From NCBI RefSeq assembly GCF_022700675.1, contig NZ_CP062182.1, positions 1,302,001 through 1,366,000 of the forward strand: DNA of 64,000 nucleotides, given 5' to 3'. Every line of letters starts with the position of its first letter. Position 1 is the first letter of the stretch. The notes beneath the pieces are model-generated. The model was given only the letters and a program-made list of their open reading frames with translations. It did not search any database and was not told where the DNA came from. Shown here piece after piece: positions 28,276 to 37,232 of the stretch. This DNA is from Acinetobacter sp. ASP199 (GTDB lineage: Bacteria; Pseudomonadota; Gammaproteobacteria; Pseudomonadales; Moraxellaceae). Made by a program: the position numbers and the translations under genes.

Positions 28276-28389
28276 GGGAGATTGGATCCACGATTAATAT
28301 GCAACTAAAAACTACTGCCTGAATGCAATTAAAACAGTGTAGATGACACTGTTTTAATGCTACAAGGATAAATGTACGCTGATTAAGCC

Positions 28390-28710
28390 TTATACAGTGA
28401 AGGATTCACCGCAGCCACATTCACCTTTTTTGTTCGGGTTGTTAAATTCGAAGCCTTCGTTCAGACCATTTTTTACGTAGTCCATCTCCATACCTTCGAG
28501 ATAAACCAGGCTTTTCGGGTCAACGAAAACTTTAACACCAAACTGTTCAAATACTTCATCATGTGTATCAGCGTCATCGACGAATTCAAGCACATAAGCC
28601 AGACCAGAACAGCCTGAAGTTTTCACACCAACGCGAATGCCTTCACCCTTACCACGATTTTTCAGGTAATTGCTGATATGAGTTGCAGCATTTTCAGTTA
28701 AATGGATCAT
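28390..28710 (-). CDS. iscA: Iron-sulfur assembly scaffold/carrier IscA
   Basis: A 106-residue A-type carrier. The three conserved cysteines are visible: Cys 34 in [10 protein letters not shown] and Cys 98 and 100 in the C-terminal GECGCGESF. These receive and pass on [2Fe-2S] or [4Fe-4S] clusters. It lies 41 bases after iscU and 114 bases before hscB; this last gap is the longest inside the operon and could hold an internal signal, though none was recognised. Confidence 0.96.
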   Translation of the reverse strand: MIHLTENAATHISNYLKNRGKGEGIRVGVKTSGCSGLAYVLEFVDDADTHDEVFEQFGVKVFVDPKSLVYLEGMEMDYVKNGLNEGFEFNNPNKKGECGCGESFTV

Positions 28711-28751
28711 GAAAACTCCGTTAATCTTTCTTCAAAAATACACGTCAGCAA

Positions 28752-29138
28752 TTAAGCTTTCACTTTTTTGCTACGATAATCTTCTACAGCAGCTTTAATC
28801 GCATCTTCAGCAAGTACAGAGCAGTGTACTTTTACTGGAGGAAGAGCAAGTTCAGTTGCAATATCAATATTCTTGATCGCTTGAGCTTCGTCCAGAGTTT
28901 TACCTTTCAGCCACTCAGTTACCAGTGAGCTAGATGCAATTGCTGAACCACAGCCATAAGTTTTAAAACGTGCTTCTTCAATTACACCTTCATCATTCAC
29001 TTGAATCTGAAGACGCATCACGTCGCCACATGCTGGTGCACCCACCATGCCTGTACCTACGTTTTCTGCATTTTTGTCTAAAACACCAACGTTACGTGGG
29101 TTTTCGTAATGGTCAATTACTTTTTCGCTATAAGCCAT
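28752..29138 (-). CDS. iscU: Iron-sulfur cluster scaffold IscU
   Basis: A 128-residue scaffold on which [2Fe-2S] clusters are built. Ligands match the E. coli numbering exactly: Cys 37, Asp 39, Cys 63, His 105 and Cys 106. The HscA-recognition motif LPPVK is at residues 99-103. It is preceded by iscS with about 100 bases between them. Confidence 0.97.
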   Translation of the reverse strand: MAYSEKVIDHYENPRNVGVLDKNAENVGTGMVGAPACGDVMRLQIQVNDEGVIEEARFKTYGCGSAIASSSLVTEWLKGKTLDEAQAIKNIDIATELALPPVKVHCSVLAEDAIKAAVEDYRSKKVKA

Positions 29139-29241
29139 GTTGCTTCTCCAAACCTCGGGGTCAGCCTAATATTAAATATGGGGATTAAAAAACTTTTATG
29201 AATGAGATAACAACATAAATGCTGTTATCTTCGATACAAGA

Positions 29242-30459
29242 TTAGTGTTCAGCCCATTCAACTGTAGAAAGGTCGATACCTTCTTTGTACATATCCCAAA
29301 GCGGAGAAAGTTCACGTAACTTCTCAACAGCAGCTTTAGTGACTTCAAGTACATGATCAATATCTTCTTCAGTGGTGTATTTACCAAAGCTAAAGCGGAT
29401 TGAGCTGTGTGCCAATTCGTCTGATAGGCCCAATGCACGTAGAACATAAGACGGTTCTAGTGTTGCAGAGGTACATGCTGAACCTGAAGATACTGCTGCA
29501 TCTTTCAGAGCCATCATTAGTGATTCACCTTCAACAAAGTTGAAGCTCACGTTCAGGTAGTTCGCAACGTTATAAGTTTCGTGGCCATTCAGGAATACCT
29601 GTTCAAGGTCACGTAAACCATTCCAAAGTTTGTCACGAAGTATACGTAAACGCGCTTGTTCAGAATGCAAGTTTTTACCTGCAAGTTCAAATGCTTCACC
29701 CATACCTACGATCTGGTGAGTCGCAAGCGTACCAGAACGCATGCCACGTTCGTGACCGCCACCATGCATTTGTGCTTTCAGGCGTACACGTGGGCTACGA
29801 CGTACAAACAGGGCACCGATGCCTTTAGGACCATAGATTTTGTGTGCAGAGAAGCTCATCAGGTCGACTTTCAGTTGAGAAAGGTCAATTTCAACTTTAC
29901 CTGCAGCCTGTGCAGCATCTACGTGGAAGAAAATTTTCTTGGCACGAGTGATTTCACCAATTGCAGCAACATCCGTTACGGTACCAATTTCGTTGTTTAC
30001 CATCATCAGGGAGACAAGAATGGTATCTGGACGAATTGCAGCTTCAACCATGTCTGGTGTGATTAAACCAGTTTTTGGTTGTGGTTCCAGGTAAGTAATT
30101 TCAAAGCCTTCAGACTCTAGTTCACGGCATGTATCCAAAATTGCTTTATGTTCAATTTTAGATGTAATGATGTGCTTACCTTTAGATGCATAGAACTGAG
30201 CTACACCTTTTAGAGCAAGGTTGTCAGATTCAGTCGCACCAGAAGTCCATACGATTTCACGTGGGTCAGCTTTCACAAGATTAGCTACTTGTTCACGTGC
30301 GTATTCAACTTTTTCTTCCGCTTGCCAGCCGTATGCATGTGAACGAGATGCAGCATTACCGAAGGTACCTTCGAAAGTTAAGCATTCCATCATGCGTTCT
30401 GCAACTTGAGGGTCTACAGGAGTGGTTGCTGCATAGTCAAGATAAATCGGACGTTTCAT
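29242..30459 (-). CDS. iscS: Cysteine desulfurase IscS
   Basis: PLP enzyme of 405 residues that takes sulfur from cysteine as a persulfide and hands it to IscU, TusA, ThiI and others. The PLP Lys is at 207 ([12 protein letters not shown]) and the catalytic Cys at 329 ([11 protein letters not shown]), each one residue on from E. coli IscS. The N-terminus [16 protein letters not shown] fixes the start at 30459; it lies one base after the iscR stop codon, so the two are translationally linked. A longer in-frame extension overlapping iscR is not real. Confidence 0.97.
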   Translation of the reverse strand: MKRPIYLDYAATTPVDPQVAERMMECLTFEGTFGNAASRSHAYGWQAEEKVEYAREQVANLVKADPREIVWTSGATESDNLALKGVAQFYASKGKHIITSKIEHKAILDTCRELESEGFEITYLEPQPKTGLITPDMVEAAIRPDTILVSLMMVNNEIGTVTDVAAIGEITRAKKIFFHVDAAQAAGKVEIDLSQLKVDLMSFSAHKIYGPKGIGALFVRRSPRVRLKAQMHGGGHERGMRSGTLATHQIVGMGEAFELAGKNLHSEQARLRILRDKLWNGLRDLEQVFLNGHETYNVANYLNVSFNFVEGESLMMALKDAAVSSGSACTSATLEPSYVLRALGLSDELAHSSIRFSFGKYTTEEDIDHVLEVTKAAVEKLRELSPLWDMYKEGIDLSTVEWAEH

Positions 30460-30460
30460 G

Positions 30461-30934
30461 TCAAATACCTGTAACCGATAAAAGAGCTGAATCAAAAGAT
30501 GCTGAATTTTGGCGTAGTGAAACGGTTTGCACGTTGTCACGAGCGATTAGGTCAGCAAGCGAGATTTTTGCGAGATAATCGGCAATGTGGTGGGAGAGTT
30601 CCTGCCATAAATCGTGAGTCAAGCACATCGCACCATTCTGGCAGTTGCCTTTATGGTCGCAGCGAGTAGCGTCAACACTTTCGTTTACAGCTTCAATGAT
30701 TTCTAACACAGTGATGTCTTGAGCATTACGCGCCAGATGATAGCCACCATTGGCACCACGGACACTTGAAACTAAGCCATGACGTTTTAGTTTCGCAAAT
30801 AACTGCTCAAGATAGGCAACAGAAATGGTTTGACGAGCTGCAATTTCAGCAAGCGTGATCGTTTGTTCAGTTGGCTGCAAAGCTAGATCAAGAAGAGCAG
30901 TCACTGCGTAGCGACCGCGAGTGGTTAAGCGCAT
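30461..30934 (-). CDS. iscR: Fe-S cluster-sensing regulator IscR
   Basis: A 157-residue Rrf2-family winged-helix regulator that binds a [2Fe-2S] cluster and represses the isc operon when cluster supply is adequate. Ligands Cys 92, Cys 98, Cys 104 and His 107 agree with E. coli IscR. The helix-turn-helix lies in [20 protein letters not shown]. The start at [11 protein letters not shown] (30934) matches the family; the in-frame codons before it do not. A consensus-like type-1 IscR site overlaps the promoter upstream, implying autoregulation of the whole operon. Confidence 0.97.
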   Translation of the reverse strand: MRLTTRGRYAVTALLDLALQPTEQTITLAEIAARQTISVAYLEQLFAKLKRHGLVSSVRGANGGYHLARNAQDITVLEIIEAVNESVDATRCDHKGNCQNGAMCLTHDLWQELSHHIADYLAKISLADLIARDNVQTVSLRQNSASFDSALLSVTGI

Positions 30935-30967
30935 GATTCGATACACATGGTTAGACTAGATGTATCG

Positions 30968-31000
30968 ATTTTAAGAATCCTGACTAAAATAGTCAAGTTT
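30968..31000 (-). promoter_or_regulatory. isc operon promoter with IscR type-1 operator
   Basis: On the minus strand a -35 TTGACT (30991-30996) and -10 TAAAAT (30968-30973) are 17 bases apart. Over the -35 and spacer lies a 25-base site (30976-31000) with the GACT-ATTTT-AGTC core and flanks fitting the E. coli type-1 IscR consensus (GACT-RWWWY-AGTC). This predicts repression by holo-IscR. Confidence 0.88.
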
Positions 31001-31049
31001 TTTTATTATGCAAAATGAGGTGCTAAATTATACTAAAAAGAACGCTTTA

Positions 31050-31694
31050 TTAAGCGAGCCAATTATATACTAATAACGTAATTAAACCTACAGTAATAAG
31101 ACTAAAGATTATATTAATTTGCTTCTGACGACGTTGCATACGTCGAATCCGGTTTTTGTACTGCTTAACTTCTACCTGAAGGGTATTAATCTTAGAACGT
31201 TGCTGATCAATTTTGTCTAAAAGTGGAGCCAGACGGTTACGTGAAGTGACTACTTCGGATTCGTCTGTGGGCTCATACAGCCACTGTTTCCAGTCAGCAA
31301 GCAGTTTTGGCAGGGCAAATAAGGTCAGTAGATCGCGAAATTCATCTTTCAGGATCTGATTGCCATCAATACGCATGGCTTTAATGCTGCGACGATTGCC
31401 AAAAACAAAGATTTTAATCAGATCGGACAGGTTGGTACGCACATCAAGGTCAATGATCTTATTTGGCGCTTTATGGTCAAATAGTAGGCCCTTATCGGTA
31501 AACTGCACATAAAAGTCAAAATAAGGAATATAACTATTAATCTTAATAGCGATATTTTCATCAATAAACTTTTTAGCTTGTAATGCAACAACGCGATCAT
31601 GTTTTAGAATAAAAGTGAAAATCGTTTCCAAAACAATTAAAGTCATTGTCAGCAATAAGTGTGGCTGCTTTTGACTTTGCTGCGATTCGCTCAT
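31050..31694 (-). CDS. Hypothetical C-terminally anchored protein, possibly SCP2/UbiJ-like
   Basis: A 214-residue protein. Residues about 15-125 (LIVLETIFTFILKHD, IDLDVRTNLSDLIKIF, KAMRIDGNQILKDEF) have the layout of an SCP2 sterol-carrier domain as in UbiJ: an N-terminal helix, a small sheet, then a flavour of hydrophobic helix and a short glycine turn. A coiled coil follows (about 160-190), then a basic stretch and one C-terminal transmembrane helix (INIIFSLITVGLITLLVYNWL). UbiJ itself lacks a terminal membrane helix and no ubi genes are adjacent, so the link is weak. It precedes the isc operon on the same strand but is separated from it by the isc promoter. Confidence 0.7.
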   Translation of the reverse strand: MSESQQSQKQPHLLLTMTLIVLETIFTFILKHDRVVALQAKKFIDENIAIKINSYIPYFDFYVQFTDKGLLFDHKAPNKIIDLDVRTNLSDLIKIFVFGNRRSIKAMRIDGNQILKDEFRDLLTLFALPKLLADWKQWLYEPTDESEVVTSRNRLAPLLDKIDQQRSKINTLQVEVKQYKNRIRRMQRRQKQINIIFSLITVGLITLLVYNWLA

Positions 31695-31897
31695 AGATAC
31701 AACCAATCCTTTCCTGAAAAATTTGAAAGATAAAGCATCCTGCCTAATTGATATTTCAGGGATTAAACTTAAAACATGAAATAAATTGCTTTGTAGAACA
31801 GTTTAGCAAAACTGGCAAGTATTAAATTTGCTAATATGCTGTCATTTTGTAGATTTCTATATAAAATTTGCATAGAAAATAATCAGGAGGCGTGCAC

Positions 31898-32377
31898 ATG
31901 GACAAATCTGAAGCGGCACAGGATGCAATCTCGGAAGCAGAACAAAAAACATCAAAAACCAAGTCCAGATCAGGATCAGAGCGTAAGTCGGTCCTCGACT
32001 TTCGAAAATATACCAAACAAATCTGGTTGGCTGGACTGGGTGCATTCTCTCGCGCTGAAGAAGAAGGCAACAAATTATTCGACTCTCTAGTCAAGGTAGG
32101 GGAAGAGCTAGAATCCAAAACGACTGACATTGCCGATCAAACTGTCGAAAAAGTCTCAGAAAAGGCCAAAGAGTCTGTCACAGATACCAAAGATAAAGTT
32201 GAAAAATTAATTGATCACTCTGTTCATCACTCCTTGAATCGTATAGGATTAGTGACACTGAAGGACGTGCAGCATCTGGAAAAACTGATCCTGCAGCTAC
32301 ATGCTAAAGTCGATCAGTTGATGGAAGAACAGGGAAAAATACAGGATGAATTGTCTAAAAAATCACAACGGAAGTGA
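31898..32377 (+). CDS. Phasin-family (polyhydroxyalkanoate granule-associated) protein
   Basis: A 159-residue, Lys/Glu-rich helical protein of the PhaI/PhaF-type phasin family. The conserved block is YTKQIWLAGLGAFSRAEEEG at about residue 36, followed by amphipathic helices and a coiled coil (LEKLILQLHAKVDQLMEEQ). Phasins coat PHA granules, but relatives in species without granules may act as general stress or membrane-interacting proteins. No PHA synthase is in the window. The ATG at 31898 has an excellent AGGAGG site 7 bases away; a GTG two codons upstream is less likely. It is divergent from the membrane protein to the left. Confidence 0.85.
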   Translation: MDKSEAAQDAISEAEQKTSKTKSRSGSERKSVLDFRKYTKQIWLAGLGAFSRAEEEGNKLFDSLVKVGEELESKTTDIADQTVEKVSEKAKESVTDTKDKVEKLIDHSVHHSLNRIGLVTLKDVQHLEKLILQLHAKVDQLMEEQGKIQDELSKKSQRK

Positions 32378-32438
32378 CTTTATTCATTATTCAATGTTTT
32401 TTTCGCTTATTTTTTAAAAAAAAAGAGGTCGAAGAGTA

Positions 32439-32468
32439 TTGCGTTTAGACCTGAACCATTGTTATAAA
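32439..32468 (+). promoter_or_regulatory. Candidate hupB promoter
   Basis: A -35-like TTGCGT (32439-32444) and -10 TATAAA (32463-32468) separated by 18 bases, about 65 bases upstream of the hupB start codon. Confidence 0.5.
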
Positions 32469-32534
32469 GTCGCTATGGCAATTTAAACAAATTCTTGGAC
32501 CTTAAATAAACGATATTAAGAGGACGTAATTTTC

Positions 32535-32807
32535 ATGAATAAATCAGAATTAATTGATGCAATTGCAGAGAAAGGGGGATTATCTAAGGCTGACGCAGGT
32601 AAAGCTTTAGATGCTACAATTGCTTCTGTTACTGAAGCGCTTAAATCAGGTGACACAGTTACTCTCGTTGGTTTTGGTACTTTCGGCGTTAAAGAACGTG
32701 CTGCACGTACTGGCCGTAACCCACAAACTGGTGCTACGCTAGAAATTAAAGCAAGCAAAGTACCTAGCTTCAAAGCTGGTAAAGGCTTAAAAGACGCTGT
32801 AGCTTAA
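32535..32807 (+). CDS. hupB: DNA-binding protein HU (beta-type)
   Basis: Nucleoid protein of 90 residues, the exact HU length. The beta-arm DNA-clasp sequence [15 protein letters not shown] and the helical N-terminus [21 protein letters not shown] are typical. It bends and compacts DNA as a dimer. An AAGAGGA ribosome site precedes it and a strong GC-rich terminator follows, so it is monocistronic. It is followed by ppiD, as in E. coli. Confidence 0.96.
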   Translation: MNKSELIDAIAEKGGLSKADAGKALDATIASVTEALKSGDTVTLVGFGTFGVKERAARTGRNPQTGATLEIKASKVPSFKAGKGLKDAVA

Positions 32808-32823
32808 TCGCCCACAGCAATCA

Positions 32824-32851
32824 AACGCGCCTCACTAGGCGCGTTTTTTTA
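32824..32851 (+). terminator. Rho-independent terminator of hupB
   Basis: AACGCGCC / GGCGCGTT stem with a 6-base loop and a run of seven T. Confidence 0.93.
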
Positions 32852-32938
32852 TTGATTAATTAAATAGTCAGGATTAACACATTCATTCAGTGGGTTTTTT
32901 CGGGTAAAATCCCATGCAAATAAAATATTGGAATACTT

Positions 32939-34804
32939 ATGGAATCTTTTCGTAAAGTTATTAAGGGTTGGCTGGGCAAGGTCTTGCTCGTTCTATTTTT
33001 GACCCCTTTAGCGCTTGTAGGTATTGAAGGATATTTTAGTGGTGGGAACAAAGATACAGCCAAGACGGTAAATGGCACAGATATCTCTAAAAAAGAACTG
33101 GAATCTCTGACAAAATCATTCAAAGAACAATATCTCAGTTATGCCAATGGCGATGAAACATTATTAAATCAGGCCTTCATTGATCAAAAGGCCATGGATA
33201 CGCTGGTTGGACGTACAGTTTTGCTGCAACAAGCTGAAGAGCTAGGCATCAGCCTCAGTGATCAGCAAATTGAGCAAATGATTGCTCAGCAACCAAGCTT
33301 CCAGCAAAATGGTCAGTTTTCAAATGCGCTCTATGAAAACTATTTGCGCTCTGTGGGCATGAACAGTCAGCAATTAATTGCAGGCCTGCGCACTGACCAC
33401 GCGCTTAAAATGCTGTCTTCGACATTTATTGACTATCCATTGGTTAGTAAACTGGAAATTCAGCAGATCGCTGACTTGCAGACTGAACAGCGTCATGTGC
33501 ATATTGCCAGTGTCAATCTTGAGAACTACAAGAAAAACGTCAAGGTTACTGATGCGGAAATTGCAGCTTATTATGAAAAGCATAAGACTGTATTCAAGCA
33601 GCCAACGAGTGTAGATGTAGACTACGTTGTTTTAAAGGCCGCTGATATGAATACTGCTTCTGTTACGGTGACGAATGCAGAACTACAAGATGCCTATAAC
33701 AGTTTTGTAGCGGCGCAAAAATCGACGGTTAAGCCAGAAGTAAAACACATCCTGATCACTGCGGATAACCGTTCTGAAGCTGAAGCGCAAAAACTTGCAG
33801 CAGATGTAGCAGCTAAAATCAAAGCGGGTACAACATTTGCTCAGGCTGCAGCCCAGTATTCAGAAGATCCTGAATCCAAGGCTAAAGGTGGTGCAATTGC
33901 AGTTTATGAAATGGGTGTGTTCGGTGATGCCTTTGATAAAACTGTTGCTTCATTACAATCAGGTCAGGTTTCTGCACCAGTGAAAACAGATTATGGTTAT
34001 CACATCATTGCTGTACAGGCACCTGATGTCGCTGTGCCATCATTTGAATCACAAAAAGCGCGTCTGACTGAAGAGGTGCTGGCTTCTAAAAAATCAAATG
34101 CATTCTCTGATACTGTAAATAGCCTGAATGATATGGTGGTCAGCAGCGATTCACTGGATGTGGTAACACAAGAAGTTAAAGGTGTTCGCGTACAATCAGC
34201 TAAAGGCGTGACTTTATCTACACGTGATCCATTGCTCAGCGATGCCAATGTGAAAGTGAAGCTGTTCAACGACGATGTGAAGAATGGTGACCGTAATGTA
34301 TCATCTAGCATACAGTTGGCAAACGGTGATGTAGCCTGGGTAAAAGTGCGTGATTACCATGCAGCAGGTGAGCAATCACTGGCTGAAGCAAAACCACGTG
34401 TTACAGCGGAATTGATTGAAGAAAAAGCGCGAGCTCTTGCAAAAGCCCAGATTCAGAAATCATTGGATGAGTTTAAGACCAAACCTGCGGCTTCTGTAGC
34501 AAAAGGCACTCTGGTGTTTGAAGATGCGGGTGTCTATACCCGTGCCGAAGGTTTGCTAAAACGTGATGTACAGCGTGCAGCATTTAGCCTGAAAGCACCT
34601 AAAGCTGGATTCTGGTCCGTGACCACAGCAAGCTTGCCTAATGAGCTGGTCGTAGTTGCTGTATCTGAAGTGAAGAAGAATCCGATTGATGTGTTAAGTG
34701 AAGAGCAACGTACTGAGCTGGCAAAACTTTATGCCCAGTTACGTGGTCAGCAAGAATTTGATGATTATACGCGTTATCTGAAATCGCAAGCGAAAATCAA
34801 ATAA
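32939..34804 (+). CDS. ppiD: Periplasmic folding chaperone PpiD
   Basis: A 621-residue inner-membrane-anchored chaperone near the Sec translocon. One N-terminal transmembrane helix is seen at residues about 14-32 (VLLVLFLTPLALVGIEGYF), then a SurA-N-like chaperone region (DISKKELESLTKSFKEQY and on), and one parvulin domain at about 260-360 (VKPEVKHILITADN, AQYSEDPESKAKGGAI, VKTDYGYHIIAVQ). Length agrees with E. coli PpiD (623). The hupB-ppiD order is conserved in enterobacteria. The ATG at 32939 has a modest TTGGAA ribosome site. Confidence 0.93.
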   Translation: MESFRKVIKGWLGKVLLVLFLTPLALVGIEGYFSGGNKDTAKTVNGTDISKKELESLTKSFKEQYLSYANGDETLLNQAFIDQKAMDTLVGRTVLLQQAEELGISLSDQQIEQMIAQQPSFQQNGQFSNALYENYLRSVGMNSQQLIAGLRTDHALKMLSSTFIDYPLVSKLEIQQIADLQTEQRHVHIASVNLENYKKNVKVTDAEIAAYYEKHKTVFKQPTSVDVDYVVLKAADMNTASVTVTNAELQDAYNSFVAAQKSTVKPEVKHILITADNRSEAEAQKLAADVAAKIKAGTTFAQAAAQYSEDPESKAKGGAIAVYEMGVFGDAFDKTVASLQSGQVSAPVKTDYGYHIIAVQAPDVAVPSFESQKARLTEEVLASKKSNAFSDTVNSLNDMVVSSDSLDVVTQEVKGVRVQSAKGVTLSTRDPLLSDANVKVKLFNDDVKNGDRNVSSSIQLANGDVAWVKVRDYHAAGEQSLAEAKPRVTAELIEEKARALAKAQIQKSLDEFKTKPAASVAKGTLVFEDAGVYTRAEGLLKRDVQRAAFSLKAPKAGFWSVTTASLPNELVVVAVSEVKKNPIDVLSEEQRTELAKLYAQLRGQQEFDDYTRYLKSQAKIK

Positions 34805-34823
34805 CAGATTTTCCTTTTAAAAC

Positions 34824-34849
34824 AACCGGCTTTCGAGCCGGTTTTTTTA
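34824..34849 (+). terminator. Rho-independent terminator of ppiD
   Basis: AACCGGC / GCCGGTT stem, 6-base loop and T-run. Confidence 0.9.
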
Positions 34850-34960
34850 TTTTCTGGCTAAGTTTTTGTTCTATAAAAGAACTATCTTGAGAGCAAAATA
34901 CGCCTTGAAATACTGAAACATATTTTAAATTTCTGCAGAACATTCCCTGATTAGTAAATA

Positions 34961-34991
34961 AAAAAGCGGGATATTTTATCTCGCTTTTTTT
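34961..34991 (-). terminator. Terminator of the DUF2797 gene
   Basis: AAAAAGCG-GATA pairs with TATC-CGCTTTTT, A and T runs on both sides; it lies just after the leftward DUF2797 stop codon. Confidence 0.85.
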
Positions 34992-35003
34992 AAATAGTTC
35001 GAT

Positions 35004-35876
35004 TTATTCCGCACGAACCTTAATTTCATAGCCGGTATATTTACGGATATTAATGACACCGGTATCCAGGATCAGATACTGGCCTTTGATGCCTTGTAAT
35101 TTGCCACGGATCACGGGGGTTTTATCCAGGTTGTGTGATTTGATCTTTTCAGGATAGCTTTCCACTGGATAGATGAACTCGCGGGGGCGCTCTTGTTCTA
35201 GAATCTCGACATTTTCATTAAAGTCCAGACTCATACTGAATTCATCACGAATAGTGGTAATTTGCGGTTCAAATTCGTCTAGTAGCTGATCACGGATATC
35301 AATCAGGTTAAGTGGCTCAGCTTCACCTTTCAGCAGTTTGCGCCAATCGGTTTTATCGGCAACCTGGGTGCCAAACATGACTTCCATTTGACCCGAAAGG
35401 CGACGAGAACCTACTTTCATGATGGGTAAAGCTTGTGTTGCGCCCTGATCCAGCCAGCGTCCTGGCATATGATTGACACGGGTAATCCCGACTTTAAGTC
35501 CACTGGAGTTGGCTAAATAGACAATATGCGGTTGAAAACATACTTCGTGTGCAAAGGTGTCTTCACGGCAGGTACCCAAATGATAATGGCAGCTTTCAGG
35601 TTTCATAATACACATGTCACAAGATGCTTTGGTTTTAAAGCATTTGAAGCAGTGACCTTGAGAAAATGATTTTGATGTTTTGGTACCACAAGACACGCAG
35701 TAGATATTACCGGTCCATTCGATCTCGATTTCTTGACCCAGACTAAATGGTAGGTCGATTTCTGAACGATCTAATATGAATTTATATTCAACATTTGCCC
35801 TGTGTATATCTTGATCAGTTACACTAAGGTTCTTGAGACCGGCATGCATTTTATGGCAGATGCCTTGAAGTTCCAT
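35004..35876 (-). CDS. DUF2797 family protein
   Basis: A 290-residue protein. Residues about 55-115 contain many Cys and His (YCVSCGTKTS, HCFKCFKTKASCDMC, SCHYHLGTC) arranged as a zinc-binding domain, followed by HIVYLANSSGLKVGITR and RWLDQGA at about 130-165, which recalls the GIY-YIG nuclease fold. The remaining C-terminal part looks like a beta domain (VIRGKLQGIKGQYLILDTG). DUF2797 proteins have no settled function; a nucleic-acid role is inferred from the two motifs. It is divergent from the DUF6231-like gene with 34 bases between start codons. Confidence 0.8.
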   Translation of the reverse strand: MELQGICHKMHAGLKNLSVTDQDIHRANVEYKFILDRSEIDLPFSLGQEIEIEWTGNIYCVSCGTKTSKSFSQGHCFKCFKTKASCDMCIMKPESCHYHLGTCREDTFAHEVCFQPHIVYLANSSGLKVGITRVNHMPGRWLDQGATQALPIMKVGSRRLSGQMEVMFGTQVADKTDWRKLLKGEAEPLNLIDIRDQLLDEFEPQITTIRDEFSMSLDFNENVEILEQERPREFIYPVESYPEKIKSHNLDKTPVIRGKLQGIKGQYLILDTGVINIRKYTGYEIKVRAE

Positions 35877-35910
35877 ATAAATTACTCACTTAAATCATAA
35901 GGATGCTGTT

Positions 35911-36381
35911 ATGGCTGAACAGAATGTCATCACTTCGATGCTAGACGATTTTGCACAGGAACAGCCCATAAAAACTGCGATTTGTATTGGTCAGGATTTG
36001 ACCCAAGTTAAGTTTAATCAGTCCATTCAATGGCATTATTTTAGCGTATCTGACTTTTTAAGTCTGCCTTTTCAGCAACGTTATGACCTGGCAGTAGTGA
36101 TGTTGGATACATCTGAAACGAGTGAGTTATCAGATCAATTGATCAGTCAGCTATTGGTCAAGCTGCGTGACTTATTTGCAAAACGTCTGGTCGTTGTAAG
36201 CCGTTTGCAGGATGAGAAACTGCTACGTTCTTTAGGACTAACCCAACTTATTGATAAAACCACACATGATGCCGACTTTGCCTTGTGGCAATTTAATATT
36301 CTGACTTATAAGCATGTACCTGACTGGTTTAATTCCAAATTCTGGGCCAATCCAGAAAACTGGGATAAGTTCCGTTGGTAA
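35911..36381 (+). CDS. DUF6231-like hypothetical protein
   Basis: A 156-residue cytoplasmic protein beginning MAEQNVITSMLDDFAQEQ. Alternating hydrophobic strands (TAICIGQDL, YDLAVVMLDT, KRLVVVSRLQ) and helices suggest a Rossmann-like alpha/beta fold resembling a degenerate methyltransferase, but no glycine-rich SAM loop is seen. The C-terminus KFWANPENWDKFRW is Trp-rich and distinctive. An AAGGA site precedes the ATG. The family name is from memory of Acinetobacter annotation and is not certain. Confidence 0.65.
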   Translation: MAEQNVITSMLDDFAQEQPIKTAICIGQDLTQVKFNQSIQWHYFSVSDFLSLPFQQRYDLAVVMLDTSETSELSDQLISQLLVKLRDLFAKRLVVVSRLQDEKLLRSLGLTQLIDKTTHDADFALWQFNILTYKHVPDWFNSKFWANPENWDKFRW

Positions 36382-36483
36382 GGAAAAAATCTACTAAATT
36401 TCATTGCAAATATTAACATTTTCATACATTTCAACCTTCTGCTCAGCACGTATGCTGTAAGAAAGATTAACTGGATAAGCCGT

Positions 36484-37176
36484 ATGACAAACCTCAGTAA
36501 TATTGTAGAGATGCTTGCCAAGCAGGCCTTGGGCGGTAGTCAGCAACAGCAGAATACCAATCAGCATCAATCCCAGAACCAGTCACAACAGTCGCAAGGT
36601 GGTTTAGGTGGCATTCTTGGGGCTGTATTTGGGCAGTTAAATTCGGGTAATACGCAGCAAACTGGTCAGTCGCAGCAAGGTGGTTTGGGTGGGATTTTAA
36701 GTTCTGTATTGAGTCAACTGGGTGGCGCTGGCCAACCGCAGCAGCAGCCGAATCAACAGACTCATCAGCAGCCTCGATCATCAGGATTAGGTGTTGGTGG
36801 GACCAAGACCTTACTTATTGCTGTATTGCCATTGGTACTCGCCTGGATTCAGAAGCAGGGCGGTTTACAAGGGGCGCTAGATAAGCTGAAAGGTCAAGGC
36901 TTAAACAGTCAGGTCGATGACTGGGTGTCTACAGGTCCAGGTGAGAATGCGCCCGTGGATAACCAGCAACTGCAGTTGTTATTTGATGATCAGGAAGTGG
37001 AACAGGTGGCTGAACAGGTGCATGCGCCAAAGCAGGATGTATATAGTGCCATCTCTAAAGTTTTGCCGCAGATTATTGATTCATTAACCCCACAGGGTGA
37101 GCAAACCAGCAAGCAGGAAGCGAATAACGATATCCAGAATGTCCTGAACATGGTTTCAGGTTTCTTAAAGCGTTGA
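36484..37176 (+). CDS. YidB-like (DUF937) protein with Gln/Gly-rich N-terminal repeats
   Basis: A 230-residue protein. The N-terminal half is low-complexity Gln-rich sequence carrying two copies of a unit, QGGLGGILGAVFGQL and QGGLGGILSSVLSQL, about 33 residues apart. A hydrophobic stretch (TKTLLIAVLPLVLAWI) lies at about 103-118. The C-terminal half (GLNSQVDDWVSTGPGENAPVD and on) matches the YidB/DUF937 pattern, including NxPVxxxQL. Function is unknown. A GGAT ribosome site is 8 bases upstream, and a strong terminator follows. Confidence 0.8.
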   Translation: MTNLSNIVEMLAKQALGGSQQQQNTNQHQSQNQSQQSQGGLGGILGAVFGQLNSGNTQQTGQSQQGGLGGILSSVLSQLGGAGQPQQQPNQQTHQQPRSSGLGVGGTKTLLIAVLPLVLAWIQKQGGLQGALDKLKGQGLNSQVDDWVSTGPGENAPVDNQQLQLLFDDQEVEQVAEQVHAPKQDVYSAISKVLPQIIDSLTPQGEQTSKQEANNDIQNVLNMVSGFLKR

Positions 37177-37186
37177 CTAAAATTCT

Positions 37187-37222
37187 AAAAAAAGCCCGGC
37201 TATAAATGCCGGGCTTTTTATA
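37187..37222. terminator. Strong bidirectional terminator
   Basis: A 12-bp perfect stem (AAAAAGCCCGGC / GCCGGGCTTTTT) between the convergent YidB-like and OB-fold membrane genes. Confidence 0.93.
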
Positions 37223-37232
37223 TTTTTATAAT

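Noticed and set aside
29656..30066. 136-codon plus-strand frame opposite iscS
   Set aside because: Contained within iscS antisense; no ribosome site and no homology-like pattern.
23500..31000. A new defence or mobile island including the 576-residue gene
   Set aside because: Only one unknown gene is present, flanked by core genes; no integrase, nuclease, helicase partner or attachment repeats were found.
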